Below the pieces are notes generated by a model. The model saw only the letters and a list, made by a program, of their open reading frames with translations. It was not told the DNA's origin and did no database searches. From Burkholderia sp. FERM BP-3421 (GTDB lineage: Bacteria; Pseudomonadota; Gammaproteobacteria; Burkholderiales; Burkholderiaceae), in assembly GCF_028657905.1 (NCBI RefSeq), contig NZ_CP117781.1, positions 1,736,001 through 1,800,000 on the forward strand: a DNA stretch of 64,000 nucleotides. The letters run 5' to 3'. Every line of letters starts with the position of its first letter. Position 1 is the stretch's first letter. Position numbers and translations under genes: made by a program. Of this stretch, positions 18,167-27,264 are shown piece by piece.

Positions 18167-19126
18167 ATGAAACGAACCTTGCCCGGACTGGCGATGTCGG
18201 CGCTCGTCCTCGGTGCCGCGCTGTTCGCGTTTGCGCCGCGCCCGCTGCCGGCGTTTCCCGCGACCTCGATCCAGGCGGATCGCCTGCAAATCAACGGTCT
18301 GGCAAGGGCCGGCGCGCGCCTCGTCGCGGTCGGCGAGCGCGGCGTGATCCTGCTGAGCGACGACGGCGGCTGGAACTGGCGGCAGCCGGCCATCACGCCC
18401 GACCGTCCGGCGACGCTGACGCAGGTGGATTTCATCTCGCCGACGCTCGGCATCGCGGTCGGCCACGACGGCCGGATTCTCCGCAGCGAGGACGCGGGCG
18501 CGCACTGGCGCGAGGTGCGCGTCGATCACGTGCATTCCGATCCGCTGCTGTCCGTCTGGGGCAGCGCGCGCGGCTCGCTGTTCGCGGCCGGCAGCTTCGG
18601 CGTGCTGCTGCACTCGGGCGATGCCGGCGCGACCTGGCGGACCGTGACGATACCTGCCGGGGATCGTCATCTGAACGCGGTCGTCGGCGACGGGCGCGGC
18701 AATGTGCTGATCGTGGGCGAGAGCGGCTTGCTGCTGCGCTCGACCGACGACGGCGCGACCTGGGACACGCGGCCTTCGCCGTATGCCGGTTCGCTGTTCG
18801 GCGCGCTGATGCTCGCGAACGGCGACTGGATCGCCTACGGAATGCGCGGCAACGTGCTGCGCAGCACCGATCGCGGGGAAACCTGGGCGCACGTGGACAG
18901 CCGCGTGCCCGCGTCGTATTTCGGCGCGGCGCAACGGGCGAGCGGAGAACTGGTGCTGGTCGGCCAGGGCGGCGCGATCGTCGCATCGCGCGACAACGGG
19001 CTGAGCTTCGACGTGCGCAAGCAGGGCGGCGTGCAGAGTCTCGCGGCCGTGCTCGACATGGGGCATGGCGCGCTGTTGCTCGGCGGCGAGGCCGGCATCA
19101 CGCGGCTTGCCGCCTCGCCGTCCTGA
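18167..19126 (+). CDS. Exported YCF48/HCF136-like beta-propeller protein
   Basis: Protein of 319 aa with a signal peptide (MKRTLPGLAMSALVLGAALF) and repeated YCF48/BNR-type motifs: LLSDDGGWNWR, ILRSEDAGAHWREV, LLHSGDAGATWRTV, LLRSTDDGATWDT, VLRSTDRGETWAHV. These predict a periplasmic beta-propeller. The ATG at 18167 has an ACAGGAGAC Shine-Dalgarno; an upstream in-frame start at 18134 lacks one. Genes of this family commonly lie beside MMPL transporters and DUF1302/DUF1329 genes in Proteobacteria that use hydrophobic substrates. Its molecular role is unknown. Confidence 0.75.
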   Translation: MKRTLPGLAMSALVLGAALFAFAPRPLPAFPATSIQADRLQINGLARAGARLVAVGERGVILLSDDGGWNWRQPAITPDRPATLTQVDFISPTLGIAVGHDGRILRSEDAGAHWREVRVDHVHSDPLLSVWGSARGSLFAAGSFGVLLHSGDAGATWRTVTIPAGDRHLNAVVGDGRGNVLIVGESGLLLRSTDDGATWDTRPSPYAGSLFGALMLANGDWIAYGMRGNVLRSTDRGETWAHVDSRVPASYFGAAQRASGELVLVGQGGAIVASRDNGLSFDVRKQGGVQSLAAVLDMGHGALLLGGEAGITRLAASPS

Positions 19127-19212
19127 CCGGGGCGCGCCCGCCGGCTCGCCGCTCGGCAACCCGATTCGCCGCCTGCTCCCGCTCCGCCCGCCCGTTTCGA
19201 CACGAGAATGCC

Positions 19213-21660
19213 ATGTACGACGCGTCACCCCCCACCGGCTCCGTTCCCGCATCCCGCCTCGCCGCGTTCGTCGAGCGGTGCGCCGCGGCGATCATGTTCC
19301 GGCGCCGTGCGCTGATGCTGCTTGGCGTCGCGCTCACGCTTGCGCTCGGCTGGTCGGCGACGCGGCTCAGGCTCGATCCGGGTTTCAACAAGATGATCCC
19401 GATGCAGCACCCGTACATGCAGATGTTCGAACGCTATGCGGGCGCGTTCCCGGGCGCGAACACGATCCTCGTGAGCCTGCGCTGGAAGGGCCCGGGCGAC
19501 ATCTACAACCCGCTCTTCATGGACGCGCTGCGCCATGCGACCGACGACGTATTCTTCATCCCCGGCGTGAACCGCTCGCGCGTGTTCTCGCTGTTCACGC
19601 CGAACGTCCATTACACCGAGGTGACCGAGGCGGGCTTTCGCGGCGACGTGGTCGTGCCGGGCCGGTTCTCGAGCGCGGATCCCGACGATCTCGCCAAGGT
19701 GCGCCGCAATGTCGCGCGTTCGGGGCAGATCGGCCGGCTCGTCGGCAACGATCTGAAGTCGGCGCTGATCCGCGCCGAGCTGCGCGAGACCGATCCGATA
19801 ACCGGCAAGCGGCTCGACTACGGCGCGGTCGCGCGCCAACTGGAGGAGATTCGCGCCCGCTACGCGGGGCAGGGCGTCGAGGTGAACATCATCGGCTTCG
19901 CGAAGCTCGTCGGCGATGTCGAGGCAGGCATCGCGGGCGTGATGGCGTTCTTCGCGCTCGCGTTCCTGATCACGGCCGCGCTGCTGCTGGCCTATACGCG
20001 TTCGCCGAGGACCAGCGCACTCGCGCTGCTGGTGGCGCTGCTGCCGGTCGTATGGCTGCTCGGCGCGCTGCCGCTGCTCGGACTCGGGATCGACCCGATG
20101 TCGATTCTCGTGCCGTTCCTGATCTTCTCGATCGGCGTGTCGCATGCGGTGCAGATGACGAATGCGTGGAAACAGGCGCTCGTGCGCGGCGAGTCGTCGA
20201 TCGATGCCGCGCGCGATGCGTTCCGCAAGCTGTTCGTGCCGGGCACCGTCGCGCTGCTGACCAACGCGCTCGGCTTCATGGTGATCATGCGGATCGAGAT
20301 CGACATCGTGCGCGAGCTTGGCATCACCGCCTGCCTCGGCGTGCTGCTGATGATCGTCACGAACAAGGTGTTCCTGCCGATCCTGCTGTCGTATACGCGC
20401 CTCGAACGCGGCGCGCTGGCCCGCGCGCGGCGTTCGGCGAGCGCGGGCGGCGGCCGGACGTGGGCGGCCTTCGCGGTATTCGCGCGGCCGCTGCCCGCGC
20501 TCGGCGTATTTGCGGTCGCGCTTGCGCTGCTCGCCTACGGCACGCTCGAATCGCGCCGGCTCGAGATCGGCGACGTCGGCACGGGCGCGCCCGAGCTGCG
20601 CGCGAACTCGCGCTACAACCTCGACAACGCGGCGATCACGCACCAGTACGACATCGGCGTCGACGTGTTGTCGGTGATCGTCGAGACGACCGGTTTCGAC
20701 GACGCCTGCCTGCATTACCCCGTGATGAGCGCGATAGAGACGTTCGAGATGCGCATGCGCGGCGTCGCGGGCGTGCAGTCGGTGACGAGCGTGGCATCGC
20801 AGGGCAAGGTGCTCATCGCCGCGTTCAACGAGGGCAATCCGCGCTGGGCGGCGCTGCCTCGTTCGAGCGACGGCCTGACGCAGGGGTCGAAGGCGTTCGA
20901 TCCCGACAACGGCATGAACACCGCGAACTGCAAGGCGATCCAGGTGCTGATCTACACGCGGAACCACGAAGGCGCGACGCTCGCGCACATCGTCGACGAA
21001 ATCAAGCGTTTCGCCGCCGAGAATCCGACGCCGAACGTCGCGTTCCGGCTCGCGGGCGGCAACGTCGGCGTGATGGCCGCGACCAACGAAGCGGTCGGCG
21101 AAGCGGAGGTGGCCATGCTGATGTCGATCTTCGGCGCGATCGCGCTGCTGTGCGCGGTGACGTTCCGATCGTGGCGCGCGGTGCTGTGCATCGTCGTGCC
21201 GCTCACGCTCGTGTCGATCCTGTGCAACGCGCTGATGGCGCAGCTCGGAATCGGGCTGAAAGTCGCGACGCTGCCCGTGATCACGCTCGGCGTCGGGGTC
21301 GGCGTCGACTACGGCATCTACCTGTACGAACGGCTGCAGCACGCGCTTCGGCATGGCGCAACGCTGCCGGACGCATTCGCCGTCGCGATGCGCCAACGCG
21401 GCACCGCCGCGTTGTTCACCGCCGTCACGATGTTCATCGGCGTGGGCACCTGGGCCTTCTCCGCGCTGAAATTCCAGGTCGACATGGGCGTGCTGCTCGC
21501 GTTCATGTTTCTCGTGAATCTGTTCGGCGCGGTCTTCCTGTTGCCCGCGCTGGCGGTGTGGCTCGGCGTCGAGCGCGCCGAACGCCGCGCACCGCGCGCC
21601 GCGCCGGACGCGACGTCGAGCCCGGCGCGCGCGGTCGAATCCGGCCAGCCGCTGCGCTGA
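19213..21660 (+). CDS. MMPL/RND-family inner-membrane transporter
   Basis: RND-superfamily protein of 815 aa with two homologous halves. A first membrane helix lies near residues 32-52 (RRRALMLLGVALTLALGW), a large periplasmic loop follows, then helices at about 240-400. A second loop and a last helix block run from about 630 to 795 (AEVAMLMSIFGAIALLC onward). It resembles MMPL and sterol-sensing-domain transporters and follows the YCF48 gene by 86 bp. Transport of steroid substrate or an intermediate across the inner membrane is inferred from context. Direction cannot be told from sequence. Confidence 0.78.
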   Translation: MYDASPPTGSVPASRLAAFVERCAAAIMFRRRALMLLGVALTLALGWSATRLRLDPGFNKMIPMQHPYMQMFERYAGAFPGANTILVSLRWKGPGDIYNPLFMDALRHATDDVFFIPGVNRSRVFSLFTPNVHYTEVTEAGFRGDVVVPGRFSSADPDDLAKVRRNVARSGQIGRLVGNDLKSALIRAELRETDPITGKRLDYGAVARQLEEIRARYAGQGVEVNIIGFAKLVGDVEAGIAGVMAFFALAFLITAALLLAYTRSPRTSALALLVALLPVVWLLGALPLLGLGIDPMSILVPFLIFSIGVSHAVQMTNAWKQALVRGESSIDAARDAFRKLFVPGTVALLTNALGFMVIMRIEIDIVRELGITACLGVLLMIVTNKVFLPILLSYTRLERGALARARRSASAGGGRTWAAFAVFARPLPALGVFAVALALLAYGTLESRRLEIGDVGTGAPELRANSRYNLDNAAITHQYDIGVDVLSVIVETTGFDDACLHYPVMSAIETFEMRMRGVAGVQSVTSVASQGKVLIAAFNEGNPRWAALPRSSDGLTQGSKAFDPDNGMNTANCKAIQVLIYTRNHEGATLAHIVDEIKRFAAENPTPNVAFRLAGGNVGVMAATNEAVGEAEVAMLMSIFGAIALLCAVTFRSWRAVLCIVVPLTLVSILCNALMAQLGIGLKVATLPVITLGVGVGVDYGIYLYERLQHALRHGATLPDAFAVAMRQRGTAALFTAVTMFIGVGTWAFSALKFQVDMGVLLAFMFLVNLFGAVFLLPALAVWLGVERAERRAPRAAPDATSSPARAVESGQPLR

Positions 21661-21726
21661 ACCCACGCTTCCGATTCCCCCAGACGCGCGGCAGGCTGCC
21701 GCGCGCCCCTAAAAGGAGACGCTCCC

Positions 21727-22803
21727 ATGTCCGCACGCCCCTATCAGATCGAAGCCCAGCCGCTCGTTCCGCGCTATGCGCGCGGCTGGCATTGCCTCGG
21801 GCCCGTCCGCGACTACAAGGACGGCAAGCCGCACACATTGCACGCGTTCGGCCGCAAGCTCGCCGTGTTCGTCGATTCGACGGGCAAGGCGAACGTGGTC
21901 GACGCGTACTGCCCGCACATGGGCGCGGACCTGAGTCTCGGCACGGTCCAGGGCGACAACCTCGTCTGTCCGTTCCACGGCTGGGCCTGGAACGGCGAGG
22001 GGCGGTGCGCGTCGATTCCCTACTGCAAGCGCGTTCCGCCGAAGGCGCGGATCGGCGCATGGCCGACCTGCGAGGAGAATCGGCTGCTGTTCGTGTGGAA
22101 CGATCCCGAAGGCAGCCCGCCGCCGCCCGAGGTTGCGATTCCACGCCTCGATGCCTGCTTCTCCGACGCATGGTCGGACTGGATCGTCGATACGATGCTG
22201 ATCCAGGCGAACTGCCGCGAACTCGTCGACAACATCTCGGATGTCGCGCACTTCGCGACCGTCCACCACGCGCCGGTCGATTATTTCGCGAACCTGTTCG
22301 AGGGGCACAAGGCGACCCAGCTGCTGGTCGGCCGCAGCGATCGGCTTGGCGGCGACAGCCTGACCGCGCTGTCGACGTATTTCGGGCCGGCCGTGCATAT
22401 CACGCGGATGACGGGCGAAAGCGGCGGTCAGCCGATCCATTCGGTGCTGCTGAACTGTCACGTGCCGATCGACATGAACAGCTTCGAGCAGCGTTATGGC
22501 GTGATCGTGAAGAAGGTGCCGGGCTTGAGCGACGCGCGGAACATGGAGATCGCGGCCGCGTATGTGAAGGAGGCGCAACGCGCGTTCTACGAGGATGTCG
22601 ACATCTGGCACAGCAAGACGCGGATCGACAACCCGCTGCTGTGCGAGGGCGACGGGCCGCTGTATCAGATGCGCGATTGGTATTCGCAGTTTTATCGCGA
22701 CGTCGCCGACGTGCGCCCGTCCAGCGTCGCGCGCAAGGCATTCGAAATGCGCATTCGCGGAGAAGGCGAGACGCCGGCGCTGCATCACGTGTTCGAGCAG
22801 TGA
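21727..22803 (+). CDS. kshA: 3-ketosteroid 9alpha-hydroxylase oxygenase subunit (KshA-like Rieske protein)
   Basis: Rieske non-heme iron oxygenase of 358 aa. The [2Fe-2S] ligands are Cys62 and His64 (YCPHMGADLS) and Cys81 and His84 (VCPFHGW). The mononuclear iron site fits His175 and His180 in NISDVAHFATVHH. RYARGWHCLG, DGKPHTLHAFG and RIGAWPTCEENRLLFVWND are typical of KshA. A good AAAAGGAGACG Shine-Dalgarno precedes the ATG. The enzyme would hydroxylate C9 of androstadienedione-type substrates. Its reductase KshB is not in the window. The large Rieske family means other polycyclic substrates are possible. Confidence 0.82.
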   Translation: MSARPYQIEAQPLVPRYARGWHCLGPVRDYKDGKPHTLHAFGRKLAVFVDSTGKANVVDAYCPHMGADLSLGTVQGDNLVCPFHGWAWNGEGRCASIPYCKRVPPKARIGAWPTCEENRLLFVWNDPEGSPPPPEVAIPRLDACFSDAWSDWIVDTMLIQANCRELVDNISDVAHFATVHHAPVDYFANLFEGHKATQLLVGRSDRLGGDSLTALSTYFGPAVHITRMTGESGGQPIHSVLLNCHVPIDMNSFEQRYGVIVKKVPGLSDARNMEIAAAYVKEAQRAFYEDVDIWHSKTRIDNPLLCEGDGPLYQMRDWYSQFYRDVADVRPSSVARKAFEMRIRGEGETPALHHVFEQ

Positions 22804-22808
22804 GGGGC

Positions 22809-22835
22809 GACGCCCGGTGAGCGCCACCGGGCGTC
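22809..22835 (+). terminator. Hairpin after kshA, possible terminator
   Basis: GACGCCCGGT (22809-22818) and ACCGGGCGTC (22826-22835) form a perfect 10-bp stem with a 7-base loop, 6 bp after the kshA stop. Only a short TTC follows, so it may act as a weak or Rho-assisted terminator or as a bidirectional barrier between the convergent kshA and hsaF genes. Confidence 0.5.
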
Positions 22836-23030
22836 TTCAGGCACGATGCGCGCCACGGCGACCGCAGGCGGGCGATGTCCCGCGAGCACGAGATCGGCAC
22901 CGAAGATATCCCAACGCATGCGACGCGGCGCCGGCCATCGGCCGAGTGACGGCGCGCGTCGACGTCCGCCGGCAGCGACAGGGCTCGCGCCCCGTTCCAT
23001 AGCGCACCGCCGGACGCTGCCCGAACCCGC

Positions 23031-24056
23031 TTACGCCATCCTTTCGCGCGCCATCGTCAGCGCGGCGTCCTCGATCATGTCCTCCTGGCCGCCGACCAGC
23101 CGCTGCCGGCCCAGTTCGACGAGGATGTCGCGCGCCGGCACCTTGTATTTTGCTTCCGCGCGCTTCGCGAACAGCAGGAACGACGAATAGACGCCGGCAT
23201 AGCCCAGCGTCAGCGCATCGCGGTCGATCCGGATCGGCGCGTCCATGATCGGCACGACGAGATCCTCGGCGACGTCCGAGATTGCGAATACGTCGACGCC
23301 GGTCTCGATGCCCATCCGGTCGCATACGGCGACGAACACCTCCATCGGCGTGTTGCCCGCGCCCGCGCCGAGCCCGGCCGCGGCCGCATCGATCCGGTTC
23401 GCGCCCGCGGCGACCGCCGCGACCGAATTGGCGACGCCCATCGCGAGGTTGTGATGCCCGTGAAAGCCCAGCTCGGTCTCCGGCTTCAGCGCGTCGCGGA
23501 CCTGGGCGATTCGCGCGGTCACGTCGTCGGGCAGCATGTGGCCGGCCGAATCGGTGATGTAAATGCAGTTCGCGCCGTACGCTTCCATCAGCCCGGCCTG
23601 CGCGACGAGCTGCCCGGGCGACGCCATGTGCGCCATCATCAGGAAGCCGACCGCATCGAGCCCCAGCGTGCGCGCGAGGTCGATGTGCTGCTCGGACACG
23701 TCGGCCTCGGTACAGTGCGTCGCGACGCGGATCGTGGCGACGCCGAGCGCATGCGCCATCCGCAGATGCTCGACGGTGCCGATGCCGGGCAGCAGCAGCG
23801 CCGACACCTTCGCCCGCTTCAGTTCCGGCATCACGGCGCCCAGGTACGCTTCGTCGGTATGCGCGGGAAAGCCGTAGTTGACGGAGGCGCCACCGAGCCC
23901 GTCGCCGTGCGTGACCTCGATCAGCGGCACCCCGGCCGCGTCGAGCCCGCGGGCGATGCCGCGCATCTGGTCGAGCGTGATCTGGTGGCGCTTCGGGTGC
24001 ATGCCGTCGCGCAGCGACATGTCGTGGACGGTGATCTTCCTGCCTGCAAGTGTCAT
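23031..24056 (-). CDS. hsaF: 4-hydroxy-2-oxovalerate aldolase (HsaF/TesG type)
   Basis: Class II pyruvate aldolase of 341 aa that splits 4-hydroxy-2-oxo-acids into pyruvate and an aldehyde. The metal and catalytic residues sit in SLRDGMH (Asp17) and GFHGHHNLAMG. AGLGAGAGNTPME and the C-terminal communication domain (YAGVYSSFLLFAKRAEAKY) are present. It is the last gene of a minus-strand unit, 10 bp after its partner dehydrogenase, with which this family forms a channelling complex. MhpE or BphI are paralogous names; the context favours the steroid pathway. Confidence 0.88.
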   Translation of the reverse strand: MTLAGRKITVHDMSLRDGMHPKRHQITLDQMRGIARGLDAAGVPLIEVTHGDGLGGASVNYGFPAHTDEAYLGAVMPELKRAKVSALLLPGIGTVEHLRMAHALGVATIRVATHCTEADVSEQHIDLARTLGLDAVGFLMMAHMASPGQLVAQAGLMEAYGANCIYITDSAGHMLPDDVTARIAQVRDALKPETELGFHGHHNLAMGVANSVAAVAAGANRIDAAAAGLGAGAGNTPMEVFVAVCDRMGIETGVDVFAISDVAEDLVVPIMDAPIRIDRDALTLGYAGVYSSFLLFAKRAEAKYKVPARDILVELGRQRLVGGQEDMIEDAALTMARERMA

Positions 24057-24066
24057 GGCGTGCTCC

Positions 24067-24966
24067 TCAGGCGGTGGCGGCCGTCGCGGCCAGCATCTGT
24101 TCGGCGAAGCGCTCGGCCGTGGCGGTCGCGGCGGCGGTCATGATGTCGAGGTTGCCCGCGTATTTCGGCAGGTAGTCGCCGAGCCCCTCGACCTCCATGA
24201 ACATCGACACGCGATTGCCGTCGAACACCGGGCCGTTCTTCAGCGTATAGCCGGGCACGTAGCGTTGCACGGCATCGAGCATCGCGCGCACGGACGCCGT
24301 GATCGCGGCGACGTCGGGCGGCCCATCGGTCAGGCAGTGGATCGTGTCGCGCATGATGAGCGGCGGTTCGGCCGGGTTGATCACGATGATCGCCTTGCCC
24401 GTGCGCGCGCCGCCGATCCGCTCGATCGCGCCGGCGGTGGTGCGCGTGAATTCGTCGATGTTGCGGCGCGTGCCGGGGCCGACCGAGCGCGACGACACGG
24501 TCGCGACGATCTCGCCGTAGACGACCGGCTGCACGCGCGATACCGCGTGGACCATCGGGATCGTCGCCTGTCCGCCGCAGGTCACCAGGTTGACGTTCAT
24601 CTGCGCGCTGTCCAGAAGCGCGTCGAGGTTGACGGGCGGCACGCAGTACGGCCCGATCGCGGCGGGCGTCAGGTCGATCATGCGCACGCCGAGCGCGGTG
24701 AGCGCGTCGGAATGCGCGCGGTGCGCGGCGGCGGAGGTTGCATCGAATGCGATGCGGACAGCGTCGCGTTCGACGTGCGGCAGCAACCCGTCGACGCCCT
24801 GGTCGGTCGTCTTCAGGCCGAATTCGCGCGCGCGCGCGAGGCCGTCGGAGGCCGGGTCGACGCCGACCATCCACACCGGTTCGAGCACGGGCGAGCGGCG
24901 CAGCTTGTACAACAGATCGGTGCCGATGTTGCCCGGACCGATCAGCGCGCATCGGATTTTCTTCAT
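24067..24966 (-). CDS. hsaG: Acylating acetaldehyde/propanal dehydrogenase (HsaG/TesF type)
   Basis: NAD-dependent CoA-acylating aldehyde dehydrogenase of 299 aa. The Rossmann motif ALIGPGNIGTDLLYK is at the N-terminus and the catalytic Cys130 lies in NLVTCGGQATIPMV. It converts the aldehyde released by HsaF to acyl-CoA, here probably propionyl-CoA. The start at 24966 is marked by an AGGAGCG Shine-Dalgarno. The open frame runs further upstream but overlaps hsaE. It is 10 bp from hsaF and 11 bp from hsaE. Confidence 0.88.
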   Translation of the reverse strand: MKKIRCALIGPGNIGTDLLYKLRRSPVLEPVWMVGVDPASDGLARAREFGLKTTDQGVDGLLPHVERDAVRIAFDATSAAAHRAHSDALTALGVRMIDLTPAAIGPYCVPPVNLDALLDSAQMNVNLVTCGGQATIPMVHAVSRVQPVVYGEIVATVSSRSVGPGTRRNIDEFTRTTAGAIERIGGARTGKAIIVINPAEPPLIMRDTIHCLTDGPPDVAAITASVRAMLDAVQRYVPGYTLKNGPVFDGNRVSMFMEVEGLGDYLPKYAGNLDIMTAAATATAERFAEQMLAATAATA

Positions 24967-24977
24967 GGGACGCTCCT

Positions 24978-25760
24978 TTAGATGAAACGGACATCGCAGC
25001 CGCCGATGCCGGCGATCCGCATCGATAACCAGTCGCCGGCCGCGACCGGGATCAGCGCGGCGAGCGAGCCGGACAGCACGATCTCGCCCGCCAGCAGCGG
25101 CACGTCGTAGTCGGCGAGCGCGTTCGCGAGCCACGCGACCGCGTCGGCCGGGTGGCCGAGCGCCGCGTCGCCGCGCCCGTGCGCGACGGGCCCGCCGTTT
25201 TTCTCGATCGTCATCTCGCACGCGGCGAGATCGAGCGCGCGCGGATCGGCGCGGGCTTCGCCAAGGACGTAGACGCCGCACGAGGCGTTGTCCGCGATGG
25301 TGTCCTCGATCCGGATCGCCCAGTCGCGGATCCGCGAATCGACGATCTCGAAGCACGGTGCGACCGCGGCCGTCGCGGCGATCACGGCATGGCGATCGAT
25401 CCCGGGCCCGCGCAGATCCCGCGCGAGGAGAAACGCGATTTCGCCCTCGGCGCGCGGCGCGATCAGCGAGTCGCGCGGAATCGCCGCGCCCGCTGCGTGA
25501 TGCATGCCCGACAGCAGCACGCCGAAATCGGGCTGGCGCACGTCGAGCAGGTCCTGCACGGCCCGGCTCGTGGCCCCGATCTTCTTGCCGACGACTGTCT
25601 CGCCCTGCGCGACGCGCCGCTCGACGAAACGCTGCTGGATCCGGTAGGCGTCGTCCGGCGACAGCCGCCGAGGGCGGCCCGAGAGCGGGGTAACCGGCGC
25701 GCGGGCGCGCCAGGCGGTGTAGAGTTCGTCGCCGAGCGCCGTATGCAGGCAGGAACACAT
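24978..25760 (-). CDS. hsaE: 2-hydroxypenta-2,4-dienoate-type hydratase (HsaE/TesE)
   Basis: Hydratase of the FAH-like MhpD family, 260 aa, acting on the 2-hydroxyhexa-2,4-dienoate released by HsaD. Conserved features are VGKKIGATSRAVQDLL, QPDFGVLLSGM, APRAEGEIAFLLARDL, PCFEIVDSRI and DNASCGVYVLG. I prefer the ATG at 25760, where homology begins; a start at 25820 is possible and neither has a strong Shine-Dalgarno. It is the first of the hsaEFG trio, 81 bp after the DUF1329 gene. Confidence 0.86.
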   Translation of the reverse strand: MCSCLHTALGDELYTAWRARAPVTPLSGRPRRLSPDDAYRIQQRFVERRVAQGETVVGKKIGATSRAVQDLLDVRQPDFGVLLSGMHHAAGAAIPRDSLIAPRAEGEIAFLLARDLRGPGIDRHAVIAATAAVAPCFEIVDSRIRDWAIRIEDTIADNASCGVYVLGEARADPRALDLAACEMTIEKNGGPVAHGRGDAALGHPADAVAWLANALADYDVPLLAGEIVLSGSLAALIPVAAGDWLSMRIAGIGGCDVRFI

Positions 25761-25841
25761 GGAAGGAGCCCTCGCAGTGGAAAAGGTCGCCGTCACGGGC
25801 GGCGTCGCGCGCCGGCGCATGAGTGACGGGTTCGTTCGACG

Positions 25842-27224
25842 TCAGTTGCCTGAGCTGCGGATCGCGTCCGGCGAGAAATAGGCCTCGTTGAACTGCGGGC
25901 TGTTGTTGAGCTTGGGCATCGGCCCTTCGTTCGACAGGCGGTCGGCCATGTACGCGCCGGAAATCAGGTCATGGAAGAACACGGCGCTCACGTAGAACAG
26001 CTTCGCGTCGAACGCATAGAGCGACGTCGCGACATTGGTGCGCCAGAGCTGACCGCGCGCATCGTAGTTGTCGGCGAGCGGCGTCGTCCACGTATCCTCG
26101 TCGAGGTACAGCACGCGCTTCGCGTACTGGTGGCGATAGCCGTTCTTCAGCGTGGCCTGCATCACCCACACGCGATGCAGCTCGTAGCGGATATACGCGG
26201 GATTCTCATGGCCCTTGGCCAGCAGGTCGCCGTACTTGATCGATCTGTCCATCACCTTGTAGTTGTTGTAGGGAAGGTAGATCTCGCGCTTGCCGAGCAT
26301 CTTCCAGTCGTAGCGGTCGCCGGGGCCGTTGTAGAGACGGTCGTCGTCCACCGTGCGGAATCCGCCCGGGCCCTGCGGCTGGTCGTAGCCGAATTCCGGC
26401 GACTGGCGTACGCGCCGTGTGCCGGGGTTGTAGGTCCAGGTGCGCGACGCGTTGGTCGCGCCGACCTTGTCCCAGTTCGTGAAGCCGACGATCAACGAGC
26501 CGCGGTCCGACAGCGGCAGCTCGATCGCGTTGCGGTAGTACGTCCGGTTGTTCAGGTCGTTCGTCACGTCGTACTTGCCGAGGTGGCGCGGCGAGTAGAT
26601 GTCGTAGCGGACCTTGCCCCACGCGATGTTGCCGTCCGAGTAGACGACCGCCTGGTCGTAGGTGGCTTGTTCGGAACCGACGCCCGACGAGAAGCGCTGG
26701 TTCCACAGCAGTTCGGCGGCGCTCTTCGGAATCGGATAGGGCACTTGCGGCGGCCCGTTCGTGAGGCCGTTCGTGTCGGACGTCATCGTCGAGTCGGGCG
26801 CATAGGTGCGGATGTCCTTGTACACCGCATCGGCGAAACGGAAATCGCGATGGCTTGGATAGACGAGCATCTTGAAGGTGGCGGGATAGCGCTTGAACAG
26901 GGCTTTCTGGCCGTCGGTCAGATGTTCGGCGTACTGCGCCATGTTCTCCGCGGTGATCGTGGCGATCGGCTTCTCGCTCGCGTACGGATCCGGGTAGCGG
27001 TCGCCGCGCTTGTACGGCAGGTCCGGCGGCGCGCCGAGCCACTTGCCGGTCCATTCGGGCACGCCGCCGTCCTGGCTGGCGGCGCGCACGGCGCCCATCG
27101 GCGTCAGCGGGCCGTCGAGCGCCTTCAGGTCTTCCGGCGTGACTTTCGGGAACGACGCGGTCGCGGCGAGCGCGCACACGATCAGCACCGACGCGTGCGG
27201 AAGGGGGAGGCGAATTCGCTTCAT
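25842..27224 (-). CDS. DUF1329 exported protein (outer-membrane lipoprotein-sorting-like fold)
   Basis: Protein of 460 aa of the DUF1329 family with an N-terminal signal peptide (MKRIRLPLPHASVLIVCALA). Family features include PEWTGKW, ATFKMLVYPSHRDFR, ELLWNQRF, NNYKVMDRSIKYGDLL and HRVWVMQATLKNG. The fold is related to LolA/LolB, so binding of a lipid-like ligand in the periplasm is plausible. An ATG at 27230 abuts the Shine-Dalgarno, so I use 27224, which has proper spacing from GAAGAGG. It lies 40 bp after the DUF1302 gene, a pairing very common in such clusters. Confidence 0.8.
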   Translation of the reverse strand: MKRIRLPLPHASVLIVCALAATASFPKVTPEDLKALDGPLTPMGAVRAASQDGGVPEWTGKWLGAPPDLPYKRGDRYPDPYASEKPIATITAENMAQYAEHLTDGQKALFKRYPATFKMLVYPSHRDFRFADAVYKDIRTYAPDSTMTSDTNGLTNGPPQVPYPIPKSAAELLWNQRFSSGVGSEQATYDQAVVYSDGNIAWGKVRYDIYSPRHLGKYDVTNDLNNRTYYRNAIELPLSDRGSLIVGFTNWDKVGATNASRTWTYNPGTRRVRQSPEFGYDQPQGPGGFRTVDDDRLYNGPGDRYDWKMLGKREIYLPYNNYKVMDRSIKYGDLLAKGHENPAYIRYELHRVWVMQATLKNGYRHQYAKRVLYLDEDTWTTPLADNYDARGQLWRTNVATSLYAFDAKLFYVSAVFFHDLISGAYMADRLSNEGPMPKLNNSPQFNEAYFSPDAIRSSGN

Positions 27225-27264
27225 AGGCATCCTCTTCAGGCGGAGTGGCGAGCGGTCGGGCCGC